64,000 nt of DNA from Pocillopora verrucosa (Eukaryota; Cnidaria; Anthozoa; Scleractinia; Pocilloporidae), in contig NC_089321.1 in the NCBI RefSeq assembly GCF_036669915.1, positions 8,838,449-8,902,448 on the forward strand, given 5' to 3'. The position numbers and the translations under genes are program-made. Each line of letters starts with the position of its first letter. Position 1 is the stretch's first letter. The notes beneath the pieces were generated by a model. The model had not been told where the DNA came from and did no database searches. It worked only from the letters and a program-made list of their open reading frames with translations. This document shows, piece by piece, positions 48,524 to 59,500 of the stretch.

Positions 48524-49215
48524 GGGTTTATGACCTTGCTTCCCCAAAAACTGAAGGTGATCTTCCCAAGGCTTCAGTTCCAGATGAAGGTGACAGCCTT
48601 TGGTCTGTTGATTCTGTTCCAGATTGGAACAAGGCAAATCCTGGAGAACTTTTTTTTGACCAAGTGGCTGAACTTGAGAAGCTCATACCGGGGGAGAGAA
48701 GCAAGGGACACTGTTTGGAGGAGTCTTGGATGGCAGATGTGGAGTTGCTTAAGAGTGAAGAGACCATCAACAACTGGACTGGTCCAGAAGAAAAATTTGG
48801 TGGAATTGACCAACCTGATAACATTTATGTCGGAGCACAGAATGTTGGCTTGGATATTTGTGGCAAAAGGGAGGTGGAAAGCAAAGCTTTCATTATGATT
48901 GAGCAACAAACACTTAAGCATTCAGATGTGCTGAATGGGGAGGCAGCAGGAGCACTATTTGATGTCTCCCAAGATTCTCCTTCATCAGTTGGAAGTTCTT
49001 GCAGTGATGAAGTTTCAGACAAGAGAATAAGGAACAACCAGGCTTCAAGAAAGTTTCGTCGTGCAAGGAAAGAAAGAAATAATTCATTGTTTGTGAGAGC
49101 ATCAAAGTTAGAGCAGGAAAACCAGGCCTTGAAGCTTCAAGTTAATCAGATGCTTCAGGAAGTAATTTCTTTGAGGTCTATGCTCTCAAATAATACTTTT
49201 CCCAGTCAATTTTGA
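48524..49215 (+). CDS. bZIP transcription factor (ATF4/C-EBP-like), start unresolved
   Basis: A single large terminal exon. The acceptor CTTTCTGTAG precedes 48524 and the stop is TGA at 49213. The basic region reads NNQASRKFRRARKE and fits the bZIP signature NxxASxxFR. It is followed by a heptad leucine zipper (LFVRASKLEQENQALKLQ, then VNQMLQEVISLRSML). The N-terminal part is acidic with Trp/Phe (DSLWSVDSVPDW, GELFFDQVAELEKLI, ESWMADVELL), resembling an activation domain. The zipper pattern LExxNxALK...EVxxL is reminiscent of ATF4, but the family is not settled. No ATG occurs in frame before 48730 in this exon, although the sequence upstream of it looks coding. An undetected upstream exon, or the exon near 47.4 kb with non-AUG initiation, may supply the start. 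Confidence 0.75.
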
Positions 49216-50378
49216 CTTTTTTCAATTAAGATTTGGTTTCTTATTTTGTTTAAGTATACCAACAATTGTGTGAGAAAAGTTTCAAAGTTGATCACTTCAT
49301 AGTAGTCTTATTTAATTACTGTCCCAAGAAATTTACATTTAAAGCATGTTATGACCACTAGTGTTAGACTGAAAGAATTCTTTTCAAAAATCAACATGCA
49401 GCTTTTAACAAAGTTCACTGTTGTAATTTCAAGACTTAATAGATTGTGTGTTTGATTACTTTTTATGTCATCTGTGCTGCTTAAAAATCTAGAAGTAGTA
49501 CAATTCTCTGGTGTTGGGTTAAAATACCCACTTTAGAACTCGCACACTATTCCAAAGTATATTCTCAATTAGATAATTTTTTTGTAAGAGTTAGCATGTA
49601 GCATTTATGCTGTTGTTGTGCAATGTTTTTGTAGTTTCCATAATTAGTTCAACTAGTTGAAGTGTAATTTTGAAGGAGTCATAGGACTGATTCTGATTAA
49701 AAAGTGTAAATTTGGTGTTCCAATGACTATGTAATATGATTTAGACTTAATGATTATTCTTATGTGATAGGATTTCTTTTGTCTATTAAAATGTTTAGTC
49801 ATGTCAGTAAAGGTGCTTGCCATATTTCTTTTGTGTGGTCATCAGATTTCTGCCAACCAAGCTAAATTATTGGTAGTCCATATTTGACAAATTAAAGCCC
49901 TGGGTAGAAACAAATGTAATTTGAAGTGGCTGGCTAAAGATAACATGGAGAGTCAGTGGATTTCAACTTAATCATTTCCCTTTTTGCTCTTGTTCCTTTG
50001 TCACTTTAGTACTCCAGACTTATCCTAAATAACTCTCTTCACACTTTCTCAAGTGGCCATAAAACAAGTCACAAACCTTAAAAAAGTTGTGGTGGACAGA
50101 TTAGTGTTACCACTGTACCAGATAATATTTCGTACTACATCCTTGATGTGTGCTTAGTGGAAAGTAAAATGAAATTTGAACCAAGGATAAGGAATCCAGC
50201 GGACAATGGTAATGAAATTTATTAATCGCGTGTTAAACAGTTTCCTTTAGCGTGGCGTCCTCTGGATTAGAGAAGCCTAGGAACTAGTCAATGCAGTTAC
50301 GCAGTACCCGATGGTGGCGATGTTAAATTCGAGTTTCTCTCTCGCAGACTAATCGTTGTCCCCACTGTGCGCGGTGGA
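49216..50378. other. Intergenic region between the bZIP gene and AOX-R
   Basis: bZIP 3' untranslated sequence followed by the AOX-R promoter region. No other gene or repeat recognised. Confidence 0.5.
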
Positions 50379-53300
50379 ATGCTTCCCACGAAGACCCGAC
50401 AGTTTTTCTCTCCGACCATCCTGTTCGCTCTCAAGTCGTCCTTGAATCGGCGTATTTTGCCAGGGTTTGGGGCGCTTCAAGATGGCGGACTGTTGTTGGA
50501 AACTCTATTGTCCAACTCATGCACTGTAAGCTCTACAAGTTGGATAAGATAAGAACTTTATTATTGTGTCGAAATCGCTAGCATACAGTATATTAGCGAA
50601 CGTTGAACTGATTATCGTCACTTAAGTGGTCGGCAACTTTTTTTGTTTTTGTTTTGGTTCTTTTTGCATGAGCCCCATTGCAGGGCGAAATTCCCAGACA
50701 TGTTTATTTGGTGTGAAATGAAGAAAACATAAGCTTAATTATGATGATCATGACGCACTTTTGTTGCAAAGAGGTTGAACTGTTAAAGTGAATGGAAATA
50801 TGGTTGAAGTTACTTACATTATTTGTGCATCAGCTTTTTTCGTTGTAAAAGTTATATCTACAACTTACTGCTAGGAATAATGCAGAAAGTTCACGGTTAT
50901 TAAATGCCGGTAAAACAACTGCAACTGCAGTCTTTTCTACAGATATGGCCGCATAGTGGTGTTTTCCCACAGATATCGGGTCAAATCCCTCTCAAATCCT
51001 ATCCTGCTTTGTAAGGGAAACGAGATGTTTCTTTTTATACACATTTTTTATTCATTTTTTATTTCAGGTTCGTTTACTATCGACCACTGGTGTCTCAAGA
51101 CAAAAGGATTTAAAACATTTCAAAGCAGGAGCCGAGAAAAAAGACAGCGTAGATGATGATCATACAAGGGGCAACGAGATCTACAGAATGCCACATCCTA
51201 TTTGGTAGGTTTATTTTGCAAAAATACATAATGGAATAATTTGGACAAGAAATCTGAGCCCCAGAGATATTTTAGGTACATATTAATTCATGATTGTCTT
51301 TATTTTAGTCAAAGCTTGTTCAAATTTTAGACTGATGTGTGAACCCAGGTGGTGTACACTTAGGTTACCATATTTCCTCGAGTAAGTGTCTGAGCGCTTA
51401 TGTTATATTTTGGCTAAAAGGAGAGCACTTAATCAAGGGAGGTGATTGTTAAGTTAGCCCAGCAATAGGATATAAATTAAAAGAACAGATAACATGCATA
51501 AAGGAACTCTGTCAGCACATGGAGAAAGAAATAACTAGAGGTGACATGATGGAAAAGAAACTATTCTTCTGTACTAATCCTGCTCTAGTTTAAGCTTGAA
51601 AAGTTATATATAAAGTGCCAACACATACAGGTTTTCTTTGTATCCCTACTATTAAAGAAAGCAAGGGAAGAGGGGGTAACTCATTCCAGAGAGGCACAAG
51701 TTTGACATCTCAGCCCAGGGGGTGGACTCTCATTTGGGGAGGGTGATTTTTAGAGAGTGGGTGTTTTTTGGGGAAGTATAGTGTGTTTCTCTGACAAAAG
51801 AAAATGACATATGGACTTTTGATATTTAACTGAACAGAAATGAAATAGTTACATATTAACCAACAGCTAGTGCGACACTATTGGAGATGAATTACTATTA
51901 CTGAACTTGCAAAACTTTTGCAAGGCACTCTTTGATTTCCCCAACTCCTGAATAATCCTTATGTTCAGACTTTAATTTTTGTCACTGTAACAAACACTAA
52001 TTCTCAAGTCAACTTCCATGGTGCAGACAATTTAAATACATTGAAATAATTTATCACAATGTCAATTTTGTGCTAAGATTTCAAACTTTACAAGTCCTCG
52101 GTAATATTTTTTGTAAGGTCAGAGCAAGAAGTTAATACTGTAGAGATTACACATCAAGAGACAAAGACAAAAGTTGACAAGGTATTCTTAAATATGGAAA
52201 TCAAAAAATGTTTACTGTACATCAAACATCTTTTCATTACAATTACTACAGTTTTCCTTATTAGTGAAAATCATCAGAACCTTTGTCAATGCAAGGGTTG
52301 GCCTGCTGGATTCCAAATTGAAATGTCTGAGTTTTGGTCCAAGTGTTGAGAAAACATGTTATCAGACTGAAAAATTGTGAGGGGCAAAACTTAAAAAAAA
52401 ACTACTAGATTAGGAATGGACTGGCATCCTATCCAGGAAGGAGTTATAATACTCCTGGTCATCTAGATTAAGCTTTCTTACAACTGTTTGGCCCAGTATG
52501 GAAAGTTTCATTCATTCATGTATTTATAGATCCATTATTTTTATTAACTGTAGGCTGACAAACAATAATCACGGAGAACCTAAGTTGATCAGTCAGTACA
52601 CAAAAAGTTCATATATATAGGTTTATTTTCTCTTCTTTAAATTTCAGATTGCCTATGGCTGTGTGCAATTCTTGAGGATCGCATTTGATATTGTTTCTCT
52701 CTATAAAGTTGGAAAAATGACAGAGAACAAGTGGTTGAAGTAAGTTAGCATTTTAGCAATCTTTTAGTCCTTAATTACCTGTTGTTTGAGGGAAAGGACA
52801 ATATTCAATTGGTCATGGTCTCATGCCTCAGTGTCAGGATAGTTGGGGACACCTTCATTGAGGCATTGGTACTCATGTCACTCAGTTTATTAAATGAGGA
52901 CTGTCAGGTGACCATGGAGAAACTGTCTACCAACAAATTTATCATGGAGATCTATAATATTGCAAATTGAAGTTATATTGTCTTGGGGATGGAATTAGAA
53001 GATCCCTTCATTCATTTAGATTATCAGGTAGTTCATAGGATCTTAACTCCTAACTAAAGTTTAAAAAAGTCATTTTCAAATGTGATGTTAAAATTTCATG
53101 TTAAAAAATGCGTTTTACAATAAGCTCTATTTCCCCTTATTAACCGCTAAATAGTTCGCCGTGTCGTTATTTCATGCTGTTTTTTGAAAATGGAAATAAA
53201 TGTTTTATATTGATGTACAAAATTAAAGCAAGTTTCTTTTTGGTAAAATGGAGCATCTTATGTCTTCACATAAAAAAATAGGAACAGTGATGTGTTTTCT

Positions 53301-56300
53301 ATTTCCCAACAGTCGTATCATTATGTTGGAGACAGTAGCAGGAGTGCCTGGAATGATTGCGGCGATGGCTCGTCATTTTGATTCACTGAGGAAACTTACG
53401 AGAGATCATGGATGGATTCATACATTGTTAGGTATTGACTCTTAATATGCATTGAAGGTGCAGTGGTGAAGGTATCAGAGAGGAATAGCTAGCGTTTTCA
53501 TTCAAACTGAGATGGCGGAAAAAATTATGCGCGCTGTGATAATATCCCAGTAAACGTATACACTTTCTTTAAGCTTAATAAACACTGATTTCGGATTAGC
53601 CTGCAGTGCAGGCGTCTTGTTAGTGCGAGCTAACGCTAAAAGCTCGCGATCGTTTGTTCGACCGGCCATTTTTGACCGTCAACCGCCCCCTTGGTATAAA
53701 TTTTTCCTCTCCTCAGCCTTCCGCTGCCATTAAAATCAAAGATGGCGGACATAATATTCGTTATGAAATTACTTAGCATTTGCTAGCCTAAATTACGCCT
53801 GATTTGCAGGCTAATTTTGGATATGTAATTTGATTTTATAATTTGCTTGAACATAATCGGAGCTTATGCTTTAACGCCGACACGTTTTACATAATAGGCT
53901 GATTTAGCAACAGGACGGTAACGTCAGTTGACGACGGGAAAGCGCGCGGAAAGGACTAAACACGACTTCCGGTGCTAAATTTGCCGCTCTGCCATTGGTC
54001 AAGCCAGTTGTTTGATTTGTGCGCGCCGTCGTCGACTGACGTTCCCGTTCTGTTGCTAAATCAGCCTACTAAGTTTATTAGACGACGCGTTCTAATCAAC
54101 AAGTTTCTTTTATATCGGAACGAATCGGAAAGTAATCTGCACATATTGAACTAAAACAGGGTGTCTGGGATTTGTATTTTAACGCCTCGTTATATTTTAA
54201 TCATTTTTTTATATTTTTTAAATAGTATTACTTTTGAGCAAAGTTTTCAATGTAGATGCTATATCTCGAGAAATAAGGAAAAAGTAAAAAATCCGGGACA
54301 TGCTTTTGGGTATCAACAATATCTCCCAATTTCACGAAAATGGACCGAATATCAGCCGAGAATGAACTCTCAAAAGACCTGAACTGAACTCTCAAAAGAT
54401 CAGAACTCGAGCCAAAATACTTTACCAGAAAAAGCGACTAGAAATTTTTCGGGGCGTTGCTGTTTGTTTACATAAATGCGTTCCCGCTTCACACCTGTGA
54501 AGGCTGTTATTCAACCACATTGAAGCAAGCCATTTGACACTGCTCTGCCTGTACAAGGAGGAGGAGCAGGGCAGAGGGAGGTTGGACGATGAAACGAGCG
54601 GATCCGAGCTGGTTCGAGCAAAAAGGTGTAATGCAGTCGACTGGGACCGACTTCAAACAAACATTGGCTTTTTCTAAAAAAGATGGCGGCAAGTTCGGCA
54701 ATTTTGGATAAGCTGGAAGAATTGTTTGACTGGGATCTCTAACGGATGACCATTTCTGTTCTACCAATGTCATTATGTCGTCGCAGAAGTTTGTTATTGA
54801 TAGGTTGACAGATAGAGGGGTGGATAGACGGAATGATTAAAAAGATTTAAAAGGCTTCCAGGAAAACTTTGAAACATTTGTCTTATTAGTTCCTTTCAAA
54901 TTCTGACAGCTATCACTTAGCAAGCGCGAAAAAAAGCCCCCTCTTTTGAATGAACAACAGTAAAACTCGGGTTAAATGAACATTCCGACGTTTTTTTTGC
55001 GAAACAGTCAGTGATCTTAAGAAAAGTATTATTCATTTCCATCGACGATTAATGTACGAGGCTTTACCTCTGCTCTGTCAGTTTTGAATGGCAAGGAAAG
55101 TCATTGTAAGTAAATTTAAAATGGATGTTTTTTGAGTATTGAGAATTAGTTCATTTGTTTGCTGCAGTGACGTGTGCAAACCTTGTCTTTCTTCCACCGA
55201 AAAGCTGAAGTCAAATGAGGCACTTTATCTCGAAACAAGGGAATGAATGCGGCGTTTATTCGTCGATTTTTTGCGGTTTCTTTGGCGGAATACGTTACAA
55301 ATTACCACATTCAACGGACTAGCAAAGACGAACCGAAAGTTTATTCGTAGTAGACCTCACAACTTAGCTCAACGTTTTGCAAAGAACAATTCAGACATTA
55401 AACGAATACACGTTACGTTGATTAATGTAATTGTAAACAAATACTTCATGTTGCAACTTTCTTAATAAGTACTCTTTTTAAGGTTATTGACTAAATCACA
55501 AACGGTTTTTAGGGCACGTGTTATTTTTACTTGATCATCACGATCTAATGACTTCCTTCCATTTTTTCGTTTCTTTCACGTGTTGTTTTCGAGGAGCCAA
55601 AGTTTCTGTTCTTGTTAGTCGGTATTTTTTGTTGTTGTTGTTGTTGGTGTGGAGAAGCATCGCTTTGAAATGGTTTCCCCAATTCTTTCGTCACTTTGAT
55701 AATGTGTTATCTCTATCTCCCTCGACACATAGGCGGTAAGAACTAATATCTTTGGAAATAGCAACTAAATATAGTACATGAACATCGAGTATAGCCAACA
55801 ACAATAGTAAGTAATCTTCGTTCAATGATGACTTGTAGTTTGCAGATTGTGCAGATCGTAATTACCAGTACTAAATATAATTATGCTAAAGTTAAAAACC
55901 TTGCCAACACGCATGTTAACTGATATAGTTTTACCATTTACTGTCTTTCATATGACTCTCCATTCAAAGGTAGATACGCGGGGTGAGCGCTCGTGCCAAT
56001 CCTATTCCGCACCACACATTGCTAGAGCGGTGTTACAGTGTTTTGGGTATCCCCTCACCAAAAACACTTAAAGGGAATTAAACAGGAGATTGGGGTGGAA
56101 AAAATATAATTTATTGCAGAAAATTGTCATCCAAAGTTAATTCTCGCACCTGAGATTGTGGTTGGTGAAGAGAGAAGTGTTCATTTGTTGTCTCTAAATC
56201 GAAAGAGTGATCAGTCAGCAGTTTCAAGTGTGTTGCTTTGCAAGTAAATAGTAGTGAATAAATAAATGAATAAATAAATAAGTGCAGTTCAGCCAATCAA

Positions 56301-56504
56301 TTTTAGACACACACGGAAGGAAGATCTTTCCACTTGTTGGAATTTCGCGTTTGAGAAAATGACCGAAACCTTGTACTTTTCGATTGGCCCTAACCTCTGC
56401 TGACTCTGGGAGTAATCATAACTGTCTGACTTGTTGACCATGTATGCGTGTGTGTGTGTCTTCTTGCTTCAGTGACCTTTGCAATGTTATCAGAAATTTA
56501 TAAA

Positions 56505-56549
<45 letters not shown>

Positions 56550-59500
56550 TATAGCAGGTAATTTAGTGTTAACAACTGGGTTGAAAACGTAAATTAGCCA
56601 CCGTAAAGAGTAAAAAAGCTGACGTTTCGAGCGTTAGCCCTTCGTCAGAGCGATGGAAATTTACTACGATTTGGGCCAAGTATCTTGGCAGCAATGAATC
56701 TCTGGGATATGAAACTCTTGTCGCTTTTGGACATGGTAACAGCTTAAATAAAATAAAATTTCAGAAGTTGATCAGTGAGATCTTTATATATTTTTTTTAT
56801 GATATATTAAATTTTCAGGAAATTGAAAAAAAGAATGAATTTTTTCCTTCTGTGATACCTTAATTCATGAATTTCTACAGTAATGATAACAAATAAAGAT
56901 GAATGCAATGTCAATTATTTATTACATTTATTTTTTTATCAGAAGAGGCAGAGAATGAGAGAATGCACTTAATGACAGCATTGGAGTTAAAACAACCAGG
57001 CGCTTTATTCCGCGGAGTTATATTGCTTGCTCAAGGTGATTATCAAATAATTTGTTAGAGTTAGGCAGTTCCTGTAAGAAAAAGAGGGTTGATTGACCAT
57101 TTTTCTTTATTAATATGATTAAACGTATACTGAAAAACCAAAGAAATTTCCTGCAACGTTTGTTTTCTTGATTTCTTCCTTTTTTGCGCAATTTGTAGGT
57201 GTCTTTGTCAACTGCTTCTTTGTGGCATATATATTAAGCCCCAGGTTTTGTCACAGATTTGTGGGATATTTGGAAGAAGAGGCAGTCAAGACTTACACCT
57301 ACTGTTTAAAGGTAATTTAAAATCAAGAACTTAACCCTCTCAGCTTTGTTTCGTTCCTTTATTAAGTCAAAATTCCTCGCAAGAATTCAGGATCTTTTCT
57401 TCCAAACTAATGCACATTGTGACCATTGCTAAAATACATTTGATAATTGCTACTGCTTCTGATCTTCAATAAAATGGGCAAATGATTTGACGAGAACACT
57501 TCACCATGACACGAACTTTTTTTTTTTGCGTTTTCTGGTTGATAGCTGTATTTAAAATTTAAATTCATCGACCTTATCACCTGGCGAGTTGTCCTTGACC
57601 TTTCTTTTGTGCATTGAAAGTACGATTTGGCGGCCAAAAAAGTATCCCCATCTAGCGCGCGGCCAAAACGATCATTGTTTTATAGCTGTGACTTAAAAAA
57701 CTATGAAGACAAGTCGAAAACCATGGTGGGGAAAGGAGAAATCAAGAAGAGAGGACCAACATGTTGCGTGTCCGGAGCGCAACATGTATATCTATTCACT
57801 TCTTTCCAAAAGATGCCACTGTATGGCCAAATGGACGCGTTTCGATAGTCGATATCGAGAAGATTTGCTCTTTGCTCTCGTCCTTGTGTTCCGTCCTGGC
57901 TTCGAAGACAGCTGTTACGCACATCACTTACCGCTGGTCAAATCAGGAGAAGATGGCCAATTAATTCAGCTAAGAAGAATGCCGATAAGGGGGCCTGTTC
58001 CCACACCAAAAACGACTGTTGCACATTCTTTTCGGCTGACATTTCGTAGGCGAAGAATGGCGAGCTTCTTATTGTTGTTTATTTCACGCGCTTGAGATGA
58101 ACTTGTGAACACAAATATTAATGAATTAGATGGTAGCGAATCCAAGTGATCTTTGAAAGTCGATCAATGAATACGAAATATTCATTTACAACACCGATGT
58201 CAGTTATTTGCCAGCGAGCGAAATAGGTCATGTAGCAATGCTGCACTTAAACTAAAGAAGTTTTTCTCTACTAAAATCCCTATTTTAGATAAACTTAAAT
58301 CAGACGAATTTAAACTCACTCTTTTTCCGTTTGACCGGCTGGACGACGATAGCCTCTGTCTTTGCAATCTCTGAGGAAAGGAGCAACTTGCAGTTGAACT
58401 ACCCAATGACTTCTCGGCGAAAATCATTGTGCCTCATGATACAGCTGATTCTTTCGATGTTGCCGTCAAAAGTTACTTTTTTGGTTTGCTTAGAGAATTA
58501 CTCTACGGCAACGAAGCTCAAGAGCACTCACCAAGTGGAACCTTCGCTGCACTTAATGCGAAGGAATATGTTATGGCAACAGAAACGAACACAGCCTCAG
58601 GTCCTATTTACACTACTCGTTTCAGTAGTGTTCTTAGCTGCAAGGATCTCTTAAACCGAGATTTAATATTTCTGAACTTTTTCTTCTATCGGAAGAATAG
58701 TATCTTGGCCTATCTTTGTTTTTTCTTAGTAATTGATAAAAGCAGTGGTATCCTAAATATAGGGTTGTTGCAATTGCGCGATAAGGTGGAATAGTTCTCC
58801 GCAAAAGATGATATTCTCTCAGTAAGGCCGTCACAACCTGAGATCAGTTATAGGTCTACCGACCGGTACTGGTTTGTGTATTTTTGTGAGCGTATAGAAA
58901 GCCATTTCTCAGTCATGTCATCAATGTGTTTGCCCTGATGCATTTGGTCAATGACCCTTTCCCTTTCCTGCGTGTTTTTATGGCTACTGCGTCCTATGGA
59001 GGCAGTAGCCATACATTCCCTTGTTCTCTTCAATGCTATAAAAATTGTGCGGTATCAGTAGCCACATGCAGTCATAACTGCCTATTTTTTTACTATCGGT
59101 GCTCTGAGAGGTTTGTAGTGAACTCTATTGCCGAGGTGCACTTTAGCCTCTTCTATTTTTTTTTCTGTCTTATTTGTGATGACTGTTGTTGTACCTTTGT
59201 CTGCTTTTTTGAGGTTTAAAGCAGAGTTGTTTTTCAACTCTTTTGGAGCCGTGACCTCATTGCGAGTTGTGCTTTGACAATTTCCAAGTAGCCCTCAGGG
59301 GCAATAGAAAGCTGAACCGGTGGCATCCAGTTTGATTTAACATTAAACGGATGTGGCTCTTTGTTTTGTCCGTGAAAGATGTATTGGAGGCGTATTCGTC
59401 TTGCAAATTGTTCAAAATCTCGCTAGAGTTGTTGCCTAATTTTACATTCGTTTGTCACGAGTGTTGCGATTAATTTGAGACCCTTTGATGGCACGCTGAC

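Noticed and set aside
48530-48898. 122-codon plus-strand ORF as the main protein
   Set aside because: It overlaps the bZIP frame, which carries the acidic and bZIP domains. Considered only as a possible overlapping uORF.
57627-58095. Gene in the 57.6-58.1 kb cluster of ORFs
   Set aside because: Several overlapping frames on both strands are open at once, with no motif and no splice pattern. Probably due to local composition.
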